DNA of 64,000 nucleotides from Candidatus Pantoea haifensis (GTDB lineage Bacteria > Pseudomonadota > Gammaproteobacteria > Enterobacterales > Enterobacteriaceae), in NCBI GenBank assembly GCA_018842655.1, contig JAGTWN010000004.1, positions 682,001-746,000 of the forward strand. The letters are read 5' to 3'. Within the stretch, counting starts at the first letter, position 1; each line of letters opens with the position of its first letter. Below the pieces are notes generated by a model. The model was not told the origin of the DNA. It worked only from the letters and a program-made list of their open reading frames with translations, and ran no database searches. Of the stretch, positions 29,588 to 39,009 are shown one piece after another. Position numbers and translations under genes: made by a program.

Positions 29588-30727
29588 TTACAGATAAACC
29601 CGTAAATATTCAGTAAGGCAAAGCAGCGCCATCGCCTGACCATAAGGCATCGACGTGAGCGGCACATCACGGTAATAATCGAGATCGCTGCCCATGGCCG
29701 TTCCAAACGACACCTGCTTTAATTCGCCATCACTGTCAATATTAGCGATCACGCCGCGCAACGCTTTTTCCGCCATCTCGCGATAAGCCTCCGGCAGATA
29801 ACGTTTACGAATGCCTTTCAGAATGCCGTATGCGAAGCCCGCAGTGGCGGAGGCTTCAGGATAGCTCTCAGGATCGTCGAGCAAGGTATGCCACAGCCCG
29901 CTGCTATGCTGGCAGGCCTGCAACGCTTTGACCTGACTTTCCAGTACCTGCTGTAAAAAGCGTCGTGTCGCATGATGTTGCGGCCAGTTCATCATCTCTA
30001 AAAAATCGGGAATAACAATGGTGAGCCAGCTATTGCCGCGTGCCCAGCGCGCCTGGGCAAAATTATGTCGTCCTTCAAAACTCCAGCCGTGAAACCACAG
30101 ACCGGTTTCACGATCCATTAAATATTGCGTGTGCAGTAAAAACTGATAGCTGGCTTCTTCTACCCACTCTTCACGCTGCAGGAGTTGCCCGATTTTTGCC
30201 AGCGCCATAACACTCATCATCAGGGTGTCGTCCCATAACTGCTGATGATTCTCGTTGTTATAAACAATGTGTTGTAAGCCACCTTGCTCGGTGCGCGGCA
30301 TTTCATACATGACCCATTCTGCCCAACGCTCCAGCACCGGTAGCCAGGCCGCATTACCGGTCTCTTCATAGCGATACGCCAGGGTCAAAAACGGGCAAAC
30401 GGTATTGACGTTTTTTGTCGGCGTACCCTCAGCAAGGCGCTGCGCAAACCACTCATCAATGATGCGCAGCGTCTGCTGATCGCCCGTTTGCTGATAATAG
30501 TGCAACATACCGTAAAGACCGATGCCGTGCGTCCACTCCCAGCCTGCCCAGCCTTTGGTATCAATAACGCGACCATCATCCAGATGCAGTAAGAACTCGC
30601 CGGTTTCGTCAGTAATATTCACCAAATTTTGCGTCAGCTTTTGAATAAGCTGTACCAGTTCGCTTTTCGGCAGCAAATGCTCAGGTTGGCGCAGCAGGGC
30701 GCTCTGCTTCACAGGAAATAAAGTCAT
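29588..30727 (-). CDS. Glycoside hydrolase family 105, unsaturated rhamnogalacturonyl hydrolase (RhiN-like)
   Basis: Cytoplasmic enzyme of the YteR/YesR/RhiN group. It removes the unsaturated uronic acid from disaccharides made by rhamnogalacturonan lyases. The 379 residues form an (alpha/alpha)6 barrel with family blocks WAGWEWTHGIGLYGML, NTVCPFLTLAYRYEETGN, the acidic pair in DDTLMMSVMALAKIG and RWARGNSWLTIVIPDFLEMM. No signal peptide. It lies 9 bases after a GPH-type transporter gene, the same order as the rhiT-rhiN operon of Dickeya. The exact substrate is inferred. Confidence 0.85.
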   Translation of the reverse strand: MTLFPVKQSALLRQPEHLLPKSELVQLIQKLTQNLVNITDETGEFLLHLDDGRVIDTKGWAGWEWTHGIGLYGMLHYYQQTGDQQTLRIIDEWFAQRLAEGTPTKNVNTVCPFLTLAYRYEETGNAAWLPVLERWAEWVMYEMPRTEQGGLQHIVYNNENHQQLWDDTLMMSVMALAKIGQLLQREEWVEEASYQFLLHTQYLMDRETGLWFHGWSFEGRHNFAQARWARGNSWLTIVIPDFLEMMNWPQHHATRRFLQQVLESQVKALQACQHSSGLWHTLLDDPESYPEASATAGFAYGILKGIRKRYLPEAYREMAEKALRGVIANIDSDGELKQVSFGTAMGSDLDYYRDVPLTSMPYGQAMALLCLTEYLRVYL

Positions 30728-30736
30728 CAGTCGTTC

Positions 30737-32328
30737 CTATCTTTTCAGGGTCGAGGTTAAAGGAGAAAGCGCGGGGCGCTGATTCGGCAAGGGCGGGGCG
30801 GCAGGCTTGTTGCGATTCAGGAAACCAATATTGTTATTGCCCCATAAATTTTCATATGGCATACCGGCCAGCGTTTCGACGATGAGGCGCGCCTCCGGCG
30901 TGATACGCTCCGGTAACACGCGATTCGCCTCACGCATCTTCACGGTTTCTTCACGTAATACCGTGTGCGTGTGCAGGTTTAGCTTGAAGCGTAGCGACAC
31001 TAAAAAGCCACAGGCCAATACACACACCGTGCCGATACTCAGGATCACCAGAATGGTATGGCTGACGCCCGGCGCTTGCGTAGCTTGACCGGAAACGAAC
31101 CCGGATAGCTGCAGCACAATGCCCACGAACATCACTGCGCCTGCCTGCGAGGCTTTACGCGTCAGCGTCATGATGCCAGCAAAGATGCCTTCACGGCGCT
31201 GACCGGTAATGACCTCATCAACATCAGCGATATAGGTGTAGGTATTCCACGGCACATAGTTGATGCCACCACGACCTAATCCGGCAAGCGCAGAGATCAA
31301 CAACAGCAGCGAGAAGTTGTCGTTCATACCGGCATACCATAAGCCTGCATAGGAGAGGGCTGCGGCGGCAAAAAGTATCACCACCAGGCGATAAGCAGGC
31401 GCAGGCCCCATGCGGATGCAAAGCGGGATCATCCCGATCACAGCGATAAACTGTAAAACTGCCATGGTGCCCATCAGGTTAGAGGCGATTTGCGCACTCT
31501 GCATCAGCACAAAAACCACATACCAGGTAAAGACCGCATTGAAGACGTCCTGCGCGATATAACCCCTAAATACATCCCCAGGTGCTGACGGAAAATACGA
31601 ATGCGCAGGGTAGAAGCCAACTCAACATAGAGCCTTTTTAAACTTTGAATTAATGTCAGCTGCCGCTTTTCTTCTTCAGCGCGACGTGATTCCACAGAAA
31701 AATCCCTGGGGTCGCGCTCCCAGGTAAAAAACCACACCAGCGTGAGTACCAAAGCGCAAATCACCGAAAAGACCAGGCTGGCATAAAAGAACGAGTGGGG
31801 ATTATCCTTTCCCAACGCCCCTAGCAGAATACCAGGCAAAAACGCCGCCAGAATGGCTGAGAGCTGTGCCAGCGCAATGCGTGCGCCAGAAAAGCGCGTT
31901 TTCTGCTTAAAGTCATCGGTCATTTCTGGCACCAGCGTTTCATATGGCACCAAAATCATGGTGTAAACCATATCGAAAATCAGGTAGGTACAGAGGTACC
32001 ACCAGAAGTTCATGTCGCTGATCCACATCAGGCTATAGCTGAAGACACAGGGAATGCCCAGCAGGATAAAAAACTTGCGGCGACCAAAACGTTTTCCTGG
32101 CCAGGTAGATCCAAAGTTATCTGTCAAAAAGCCCATTAACGGACTGATCACCGCATCGAGTACGCGTGCGGCAGCGAAGATCAATGTCGCTTCTATCGGG
32201 GTTAAGCCACAAAAAGTCGTGTAAAAATAGAGCAGCCAGGCGGCAGTCAACGCCGTCGTGCCTGCGCCGAGAAAATCGCCTGAGCCATAAGCTAAATAGT
32301 GGAGGGGTCCAATCTTACGTGAGCGCAT
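30737..32328 (-). CDS. GPH-family sugar transporter, RhiT/TogT-like (frame broken once)
   Basis: Cation:oligosaccharide symporter of the GPH family (MelB-like), with about 12 membrane helices. Start at 32328 (MRSRKIGPLHYLAYGSGDFLG). Typical motifs are DAVISPLMGFLTDNFGSTWPGKRFGRRKFFIL and MILVPYETLVPEMTDDF in part. The frame breaks in the C run 31563-31566 (plus strand). One more base restores LGMYLGGYIAQDVFNAVFTWY. The long final segment ends NQRPALSPLTSTLKR. Its pairing with a GH105 gene points to rhamnogalacturonide or oligogalacturonide uptake. Confidence 0.84.
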
Positions 32329-32496
32329 TGTGGTTGCTCCCTGGTTATAAAAGTCAAAACATCCTTCCTCGCTCCGGACATCACACTCGGATTGGATAGA
32401 AAGTAGAGCCGCCAGCGCCGTTAAACCTTCGCGATTTAGCAACCCGAAACGGATAGCTGGCAGTAATACAAAGAAATGGCGGGTGAGAATCTAATT

Positions 32497-32515
32497 TATA
32501 AAACAGCGTTTCATT
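32497..32515 (-). promoter_or_regulatory. KdgR-like operator upstream of the rhamnogalacturonide genes
   Basis: TATAAAACAGCGTTTCATT matches the KdgR consensus AATGAAACANTGTTTCATT at 15 of 18 fixed positions and keeps the palindrome. KdgR is the repressor of pectin-degradation genes in soft-rot and related enterobacteria. The site is 169 bases upstream of the transporter start, so the leader is long or the promoter lies between. Also in this 359-base gap (32329-32687): the hinT promoter, not resolved. Confidence 0.65.
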
Positions 32516-32687
32516 TTACCAAGAGTTGCTGGGCTGACAGTGGAGGCAAAAAGGCAGGGTATGAGCGAGGCCGCTAAAATGGCGTAAAGGCAGGCAGACA
32601 GATGAAGAAAAATGATCCTGAGGTTGAAAGAAAACAAATTTGTCCCGCATACTGATTGATTACGACTCAGGCTAAAGGAATTGCATC

Positions 32688-33038
32688 ATGGCTGAAGAAA
32701 CTATTTTCAGTAAAATTATCCGTCGCGAGATCCCCGCTGATGTGGTGTATCAGGATGAGCTGGTCACTGCTTTTCGCGATATCTCACCGAAAGCGCCGAC
32801 GCACGTTTTGATTGTGCCCAACGTTTTGATCCCAACTGCGAACGATGTACTTGAGGCACACGAGCATGCCCTGGGCCGGATGTTTACTGTCGCCGCCAAA
32901 ATAGCCCGTGCTGAAGGCATTGCTGAGGATGGCTATCGCCTGATCGTTAACTGCAATAAGCACGGCGGGCAGGAGGTTTATCATATCCATATGCATCTGC
33001 TGGGCGGTGAGCCGCTTGGTCCGATGCTGTCAAACTGA
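32688..33038 (+). CDS. hinT: HinT, purine nucleoside phosphoramidase
   Basis: HIT-family hydrolase of 116 residues that cleaves adenosine phosphoramidates. It starts [23 protein letters not shown] and has the histidine triad [10 protein letters not shown] near the C-terminus. First gene of the hinT-ycfL-lpoB-thiK-nagZ-ycfP string, as in E. coli. AAAGGA ribosome site. Confidence 0.97.
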   Translation: MAEETIFSKIIRREIPADVVYQDELVTAFRDISPKAPTHVLIVPNVLIPTANDVLEAHEHALGRMFTVAAKIARAEGIAEDGYRLIVNCNKHGGQEVYHIHMHLLGGEPLGPMLSN

Positions 33039-33059
33039 TCTTTCGAACGGAAATCTGCT

Positions 33060-33428
33060 ATGCGCCCATGGCTCGTAAGCCTGCCATTCTTGCTCAGCCT
33101 GGCTGGCTGTAGCAGCGACAAGCCGATGATAAACACCTCGCAATCGCTGGTGATGGAATCGTCGGTACTGTCGGCTGGCATCATCACAGACGAACCCGCG
33201 CTGGATGAGGAAGATGGACAGAAGCGTGCCAGCAGCACGCTTTACAATCAGCGCGAAACGCCGGTAGTTGTGCACTATCGTTACTACTGGTATGACGATA
33301 AAGGGCTGGAAATTACGCCCCGCGAACCGGCGCAGACCGTTACGGTTCCTGCGTTGGGTAGCCTCGCCGTGACCTCCCAACTCGGTAACCTGACCGCCAG
33401 TAAGGTTCGTCTCTATCTCTATCTCTGA
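33060..33428 (+). CDS. ycfL: YcfL-family lipoprotein
   Basis: Lipoprotein of 122 residues with signal peptide and lipobox LSLAGC (Cys17). A DUF1425 beta domain follows, with YRYYWYDDKGLEITP and the C-terminal TASKVRLYLYL. Function unknown; it always lies beside lpoB, so a role in the envelope is likely. Confidence 0.9.
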   Translation: MRPWLVSLPFLLSLAGCSSDKPMINTSQSLVMESSVLSAGIITDEPALDEEDGQKRASSTLYNQRETPVVVHYRYYWYDDKGLEITPREPAQTVTVPALGSLAVTSQLGNLTASKVRLYLYL

Positions 33429-33438
33429 GGACTGTTAA

Positions 33439-34038
33439 GTGATTCGCAGTGTAAATCGTACTGGAGTGCTGCTAATGGCACTCATTCTTTCAGGTTGTGT
33501 GGTTAAACAGCAACAGCCCGCACCAGTAGAACCCACCCAGCCGGTTGAACCTGTTCAACCGGTTCCGCAGCCGCAGCCTGTTCCGCAACCTCAGCCGCAG
33601 CCTGTCCCGCAGCCGCCAAAACTTAAAACCATTAACTGGGATGCCAGCGTACAGCCTTTAGTGGCACAAATGCTGGGCGCTGCAAATGCTGATGCGGGCA
33701 ATGTGCTGTTAGTGGATCGCATCAAGAACAGCACCAATGGCGCGTTACAGACTGAAAAAGCAACCGATGCCATTCAGAATGCGTTGCAGAATAATGGCAA
33801 ATTTACGCTTGTCTCTGCCGATCAGGTTAACCAGGCAAAACAGACTCTGGGTTTGCCAGCGGATGACAGTCTTAACTCGCGCAGTAAAGCGATTGGCCTG
33901 GCACGCTATCTCAATGCGCAATATGTGCTGTACAGCACTGCCAGGGGCGAGGTGAAAACCCCGACATTGCAAATGCAGCTAATGCTGGCACAGACCGGTG
34001 AGATCATTTGGTCGGGCAACGGGACTACGCAGAATTAA
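33439..34038 (+). CDS. lpoB: LpoB, outer-membrane activator of PBP1b
   Basis: Lipoprotein that reaches through the peptidoglycan to switch on PBP1b (MrcB). GTG start at 33439, lipobox LILSGC with Cys20. Then comes a Pro/Gln/Val-rich disordered linker (about residues 26-55, repeats of PVPQPQ) and the globular domain (INWDASVQPLVAQML to the end). It has 199 residues, against 213 in E. coli; the linker is repetitive at both DNA and protein level. Confidence 0.95.
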   Translation: MIRSVNRTGVLLMALILSGCVVKQQQPAPVEPTQPVEPVQPVPQPQPVPQPQPQPVPQPPKLKTINWDASVQPLVAQMLGAANADAGNVLLVDRIKNSTNGALQTEKATDAIQNALQNNGKFTLVSADQVNQAKQTLGLPADDSLNSRSKAIGLARYLNAQYVLYSTARGEVKTPTLQMQLMLAQTGEIIWSGNGTTQN

Positions 34039-34045
34039 TCCCGCT

Positions 34046-34840
34046 ATGCAGTTGTTGATTGCGCGCACGCTGGGTGAACACCACGGGAACACCAGCGTGA
34101 CGCCATTGCCTGGTTTGACTGGACAGAGCCTGGAAATTCAATCTGCGCAGGGCAAGCTCGTTGCTCGCCCGGCACCTCAACGGCCCATTCCGTTTGTAAA
34201 TCGTCAGCGTGAATTTCGCATCTTACGAAAACTGCATCGTGGTGGTTTGGTCCCGGCACCGCTGGCAGGGGATCAGCAGGGCATTATATTGCCGTGGCAG
34301 GAAGGGGAAGTGCTCACGCCTGACGAATTTACCCGACGTATGCCAGAGGTGATTACCTTGTTGCGGCAACTGCATCAGCAACCCTTGACGGGCTATCGTC
34401 TGCGAATGTTGCCGCTGTTATGGCAATACTGGCAAATCTGTCGTCAACGCAATCTTGCCTGGTTACGTGCGCTTCAGCGCCTGTCCCGCCTGGCAGAGCC
34501 ACGACCCTTGCGGTTAGCGCCTTTGCATATGGATGTCCACGCCGGGAATATCGTCTCAGCGAAGGGAGAGTTGCATCTCATCGACTGGGAATATGCCGCT
34601 GATGGTGATGTGGCTCTGGAGCTGGCAGCAGTCTGCGCTGTCGATCCGCAACAGCAGCAGCAATGGTTGATCGGTTATGCCCAGGCCACACAGCTGCCGC
34701 TGTGGCAATTAGCGCGTCAGGCCGCGTACTGGCAGCCGTGGCTGCGCTTATTAATGGCCAGCTGGTATCAGTTGCGCGCTGAGCAAAGCGGCGAAAAAAC
34801 GCTATTAACATTGGCTCAACAGAGCTGGAAACAGATTTAA
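34046..34840 (+). CDS. thiK: ThiK, thiamine kinase
   Basis: Phosphorylates thiamine in salvage. APH/choline-kinase fold of about 264 residues with the catalytic loop [12 protein letters not shown] and the metal-binding [18 protein letters not shown] chose the ATG at 34046, 8 bases after the lpoB stop. The frame is open further upstream into lpoB, but the family does not extend there. N-terminal sequence is divergent from E. coli. Confidence 0.9.
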   Translation: MQLLIARTLGEHHGNTSVTPLPGLTGQSLEIQSAQGKLVARPAPQRPIPFVNRQREFRILRKLHRGGLVPAPLAGDQQGIILPWQEGEVLTPDEFTRRMPEVITLLRQLHQQPLTGYRLRMLPLLWQYWQICRQRNLAWLRALQRLSRLAEPRPLRLAPLHMDVHAGNIVSAKGELHLIDWEYAADGDVALELAAVCAVDPQQQQQWLIGYAQATQLPLWQLARQAAYWQPWLRLLMASWYQLRAEQSGEKTLLTLAQQSWKQI

Positions 34841-34877
34841 CCGCTTTGCGTATGCGCAAAGCCACAGGATTAAGGTT

Positions 34878-35918
34878 ATGAAAACAGATTTACCCGGTCC
34901 GCTGATGCTGGACGTTGAAGGTTATGAGCTGGATGCGGAAGAGCGTGAAATCCTTAAGCATCCTCTTGTGGGCGGGCTGATTCTTTTTGCGCGCAATTAC
35001 CACGATCCGGCACAGCTTGCCGAGCTGGTGCGACAAATTCGCGCCGCTTCGCATAGCCGGTTAGTGGTGGCGGTAGATCAGGAAGGCGGGCGCGTACAGC
35101 GTTTTCGTGAAGGCTTTACCACGTTGCCTGCGATGCAGTCTTTTGCCGCTTTGCATGATATTGCTACTGCGGGTGAGCTGGCACAGCAGGCTGGCTGGCA
35201 AATGGCAGCAGAAATGGTCGCCATGGATATTGATATCAGTTTTGCGCCCGTGCTGGACATTGGTCACATCAGCGCGGCGATTGGCGATCGATCCTTCCAT
35301 GAAGATCCTGACATTGCGCTGTCTGTCGCACGCCGCTTTATTGCTGGCATGCACGAAGCAGGTATGAAAACCACCGGCAAACATTTTCCGGGCCATGGTG
35401 CGGTGAGCGCGGATTCGCACAAAGAGACGCCACGCGATCCGCGTGATGAAGCCACCCTGCGTCAGCATGACATGGCAATTTTTCATCGCTTAATCAATGA
35501 GCGGGCGCTGGACGCCATCATGCCAGCCCACGTTATCTATACTGAGGTTGATGATTTGCCCGCCAGTGGTTCGCCTTACTGGTTGAAAAATGTGCTGCGG
35601 CAGGCGCTGGGTTTTGACGGGGTGATCTTCTCAGATGACTTGTCGATGGAAGGGGCGGCAATCATGGGCAGTTACGCGGAGCGCGCGCAGCAGTCGCTTT
35701 CTGCCGGTTGCGATATGATTCTGGTCTGTAATCAGCGTCAGGGCGCAATCAGTGTGATGGATAATTTGACCGTGATCGGGGCTGAGCGCGTGCCACAGTT
35801 GTACCATCAGGGAACCTTTAACCGTCAAAGCCTGCAAGCGAGCACACGCTGGAAACACAATGCTCAACAGCTGAGTGCATTACAGGATCGCTGGCTGGCT
35901 CATAAAGCGTCGCGGTAA
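34878..35918 (+). CDS. nagZ: NagZ, beta-N-acetylglucosaminidase
   Basis: Family 3 glycosidase that removes GlcNAc from recycled muropeptides in the cytoplasm. The 346 residues show [18 protein letters not shown] (substrate-binding and general acid/base loop) and the nucleophile Asp in [10 protein letters not shown]. No signal peptide. Its product feeds AmpG/AmpR-type signalling in species with an inducible AmpC. Confidence 0.97.
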   Translation: MKTDLPGPLMLDVEGYELDAEEREILKHPLVGGLILFARNYHDPAQLAELVRQIRAASHSRLVVAVDQEGGRVQRFREGFTTLPAMQSFAALHDIATAGELAQQAGWQMAAEMVAMDIDISFAPVLDIGHISAAIGDRSFHEDPDIALSVARRFIAGMHEAGMKTTGKHFPGHGAVSADSHKETPRDPRDEATLRQHDMAIFHRLINERALDAIMPAHVIYTEVDDLPASGSPYWLKNVLRQALGFDGVIFSDDLSMEGAAIMGSYAERAQQSLSAGCDMILVCNQRQGAISVMDNLTVIGAERVPQLYHQGTFNRQSLQASTRWKHNAQQLSALQDRWLAHKASR

Positions 35919-35958
35919 TCACAAGCTACCCGACGCGTTCATCACGTTGAGGAAAGCC

Positions 35959-36500
35959 ATGATTATCTATCTGCACGGTTTTGATTCTACCAGCCCAGGC
36001 AACCACGAAAAGGTGCTGCAACTGCAGTTCATTGATCCTGACGTCAGGATGATCAGTTACAGCACCCGCCATCCCAAACACGACATGCAGTTTCTGCTCA
36101 AAGAAACCGATAAAATGTTAACGCTGTGCGATGACAGTCGCCCGTTAATTTGCGGTGTGGGTCTGGGCGGCTACTGGTCAGAGCGCATCGGATTTTTATG
36201 TGGTGTGCGGCAGGTGATTATCAATCCCAACCTCTATCCGCATGAAAACATGGAAGGGAAAATTGACCGGCCTGAAGAGTATGTCGATATTGCGACGAAG
36301 TGCATCACTGATTTTCGCGAAAAAATCGCGACCGCTGCCTGACCATTCTTTCCCGTCATGATGAGGTGCTCGACAGCAAGCGCATCGCTCAGGTTTTGCA
36401 TCCTTTTTATGAAATCGTCTGGGATGAAAACCAGAGTCATAAATTCAAGAACATTTCCCCACATCTTCAGCGGATAAAAGCTTTTAAAACATTGGGTTAA
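35959..36500 (+). CDS. ycfP: YcfP, UPF0227 esterase-like protein (frame broken once)
   Basis: Small alpha/beta-hydrolase-like protein of unknown function. It starts [18 protein letters not shown] after a GAGGAAA ribosome site. The block [16 protein letters not shown] takes the place of a serine-hydrolase elbow (GxGxG rather than GxSxG). The frame breaks in the A run 36320-36325. One more A gives [21 protein letters not shown] and ends at KAFKTLG, exactly 180 residues as in E. coli. Confidence 0.93.
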
Positions 36501-36564
36501 ACTTAAAGGCATTCACGCAATGCCTGATTTTTATAGGTAATACTCTGAGTTTTTCGTAGTAAAA

Positions 36565-36578
36565 TTGATGTAAATCAA
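36565..36578. promoter_or_regulatory. FNR box upstream of ndh
   Basis: TTGATGTAAATCAA is a perfect match to the FNR consensus TTGAT-N4-ATCAA. It lies 134-147 bases before the ndh start. In E. coli FNR represses ndh without oxygen through sites upstream of the promoter, so the same control is expected. Confidence 0.85.
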
Positions 36579-36711
36579 ATTTGGTATGCCCAACACTTCT
36601 CGCCATGCTATTCTGCCAGCAGATTGCGATTTTAAATTCGCCAACCCTATGTTTATTAAGGTTTAATTTAACCATTAATTAACTTTTGGTTCACATTTTG
36701 AGGGGTCCTTG

Positions 36712-38016
36712 TTGACTACATCGATTAAGAAAATTGTTATCGTCGGAGGCGGTGCTGGCGGTCTGGAAATGGCAACACAACTGGGCCATAAACTGGGCCG
36801 TAAGAAAAAGGCTGAAATCATCCTGGTCGACCGCAATCACAGTCACTTATGGAAACCACTGCTGCATGAAGTCGCAACCGGATCGATGGATGAAGGGATT
36901 GATGCGCTGAGCTATCTGGCCCATGCGCGTAATCACGGTTTCCAGTTTCAACTCGGTTCACTGACCGATATTAACCGTGAAAAGAAAGTCATTTCCCTGG
37001 CTGAAATACGCAATGAGCAGGGCGAAGTGCTGGTATCGCAGCGCGAGCTGGCCTATGACACTCTGGTCATGGCCCTGGGCAGCACCTCGAATGACTTCGG
37101 CACGCCAGGCGTGAAAGATCACTGCATCTTCCTTGATAATCCACATCAGGCGCGTCGTTTCCATAATGAAATGCTCAACCAGTTCCTTAAATTCTCTGCC
37201 AGCGAAGGGCAGGTAAGTAAGGTTAATATCGCCATCGTTGGCGGTGGGGCAACCGGCGTTGAGCTCTCTGCTGAACTGCATAATGCAGTGAAACAGTTGC
37301 ACAGCTACGGTTATAAAGGGCTGGGCAGCGAAGCGTTGAATGTGACGTTGGTTGAAGCCGGTGAACGTATTCTTCCTGCTCTGCCTCCGCGTATTTCGGC
37401 TGCGGCGCATCAGGAGTTGACCAGGCTCGGTGTGCGCGTACTGACACAAACCATGGTCACCAGTGCCGATAAAAATGGTCTGCATACTAAAAGCGGCGAA
37501 TATATTGAAGCTGACCTGATGGTATGGGCGGCAGGTATCAAAGCGCCAGATTTCATGAAAGATATCGGTGGACTGGAAACCAACCGCATTAATCAGCTGG
37601 TGGTGAAAGAGACGTTGCAAACCACGCTGGATGACGACATCTATGCCATTGGCGACTGTGCATCCTGTGCTCTGCCATCTGGCGGTTTTGTGCCGCCGCG
37701 CGCGCAGTCAGCACACCAGATGGCATCACGTGCAATGGACAATATTCTGGCGCAGCGTAACGGCAAACCGCTTAAGGCCTATGTCTATAAAGATCACGGT
37801 TCGCTGGTTTCGCTATCCCGCTTCAGTACGGTTGGTAGCCTGATGGGCAACCTGATGCGCGGTTCAATGATGGTTGAAGGGCGTATTGCGCGTTTTGTCT
37901 ATATTTCCCTGTATCGCATGCATCAGATTGCGCTCCACGGATACTTCAAAACCGGCCTGATGATGCTGGTAGGCAGCCTTAACCGCGTGATCCGGCCGCG
38001 CCTCAAGCTGCACTAA
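36712..38016 (+). CDS. ndh: Ndh, type II NADH dehydrogenase
   Basis: Non-proton-pumping NADH:quinone oxidoreductase on the inner membrane. I chose the second of two TTG codons (36712, [14 protein letters not shown]), which gives 434 residues as in E. coli; the alternative is 36709. FAD motif [11 protein letters not shown] near residue 10, NADH motif [11 protein letters not shown] near 173. The C-terminal amphipathic segment (RPRLKLH end) anchors it to the membrane. Confidence 0.97.
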   Translation: MTTSIKKIVIVGGGAGGLEMATQLGHKLGRKKKAEIILVDRNHSHLWKPLLHEVATGSMDEGIDALSYLAHARNHGFQFQLGSLTDINREKKVISLAEIRNEQGEVLVSQRELAYDTLVMALGSTSNDFGTPGVKDHCIFLDNPHQARRFHNEMLNQFLKFSASEGQVSKVNIAIVGGGATGVELSAELHNAVKQLHSYGYKGLGSEALNVTLVEAGERILPALPPRISAAAHQELTRLGVRVLTQTMVTSADKNGLHTKSGEYIEADLMVWAAGIKAPDFMKDIGGLETNRINQLVVKETLQTTLDDDIYAIGDCASCALPSGGFVPPRAQSAHQMASRAMDNILAQRNGKPLKAYVYKDHGSLVSLSRFSTVGSLMGNLMRGSMMVEGRIARFVYISLYRMHQIALHGYFKTGLMMLVGSLNRVIRPRLKLH

Positions 38017-38300
38017 TACGTTAAGAGGCGTTAACGGCTTTTTAACCGCGCTATTGCGCTGATTTCACCGTAGATCCGTTACCTTCATTAATGAAATCAG
38101 CGCCTTTTCTGCCGCTAAGAACTCTCCTAAAAGCTGGCCCTGACGGCCACCGTCCAGATTTCCTCCATTTATCTGATGTTGCAATTTCGGTCCATCTGCA
38201 AAACTTTATCGACAAACACGGCGGGCCGCGCACGTCGGTTAGGCCTCATCAGTTAAGGTGAAGCAGCAGGGCGCGGTGACACTTTCAGGAGGAACGTCCT

Positions 38301-38843
38301 GTGAATAAATCAATGTTAGCGGGTATCGGTATTGGTATGGCAGCGGCGCTGGGTGTTGCCGCCGTAGCGGGCATGAATGTGTTTGACCGTGGGCCTCAAT
38401 ACGCACAGGTGCTGTCAGCGACGCCGATAAAAGAGAGCATTAAGCAGCCGCGACAGGAGTGTCGTAATGTAACATTGACCCATCGTCGTGCGGTGCAGGA
38501 TGAAAACCGCATTACAGGCTCGGTGTTAGGTGCTGTGGCAGGAGGTGTGTTAGGACATCAGTTTGGTGGCGGACGCGGTAAAGACGTTGCTACCGTAGCA
38601 GGCGCGGTTGCAGGTGGGTATGCCGGTAACCAGGTGCAGGCCGGTTTGCAAAACCGTGACACTTACACCACAACTGAACAGCGTTGTAAAACGGTCTACG
38701 ATAAGCAAGATAAAATGCTGGGATATGACGTGACCTATAAAATAGGCAATCAACAGGGCAAAATCCGCATGGAGAACGATCCTGGTACGCGTATTCCACT
38801 GGACCGTAATGGTCAGTTGATCCTTAACAACGATCAGGCGTGA
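38301..38843 (+). CDS. ycfJ: YcfJ, glycine-zipper outer-membrane lipoprotein-like protein
   Basis: A protein of 180 residues that starts with GTG at 38301 after AGGAGG at 38289-38294. It has an N-terminal membrane or signal segment (LAGIGIGMAAALGVAAVAG). A glycine-zipper repeat follows (SVLGAVAGGVLGHQFGGGRGKDVATVAGAVAGGYAGNQ in part), typical of the Rick_17kDa/OmpA-like glycine-zipper group. Role unknown; envelope stress is often suggested. The 284-base gap before it (38017-38300) holds no clear gene. Confidence 0.92.
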   Translation: MNKSMLAGIGIGMAAALGVAAVAGMNVFDRGPQYAQVLSATPIKESIKQPRQECRNVTLTHRRAVQDENRITGSVLGAVAGGVLGHQFGGGRGKDVATVAGAVAGGYAGNQVQAGLQNRDTYTTTEQRCKTVYDKQDKMLGYDVTYKIGNQQGKIRMENDPGTRIPLDRNGQLILNNDQA

Positions 38844-38896
38844 TTGGGCAAAGCTTTGCCGCTGATAAGCGGCCACACAGCAAATAAAAGACAAAA

Positions 38897-38922
38897 GCGC
38901 ATCAGGGATGATGCGCTTTTTT
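38897..38922 (+). terminator. Intrinsic terminator after ycfJ
   Basis: GCGCATCA pairs with TGATGCGC around GGGA, followed by six T (38917-38922). An A run on the other side may let it also serve mfd from the left. Confidence 0.85.
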
Positions 38923-39009
38923 ATGGATTACATGCGATACGTGAGCCGCCTCTGCCTGGCGCTCTTCAGTAACAGAACAGGCGCCAGGGAATGAGGACAA
39001 CTGACACAA

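Noticed and set aside
36958-37620. A 220-codon minus-strand frame inside ndh
   Set aside because: It is an antisense shadow of the conserved Ndh coding sequence.
38017-38300. Possible gene or ndh terminator in the gap before ycfJ
   Set aside because: Only a weak CGTTAA/TTAACG stem at 38019-38036 is seen, and the short frames lack ribosome sites.
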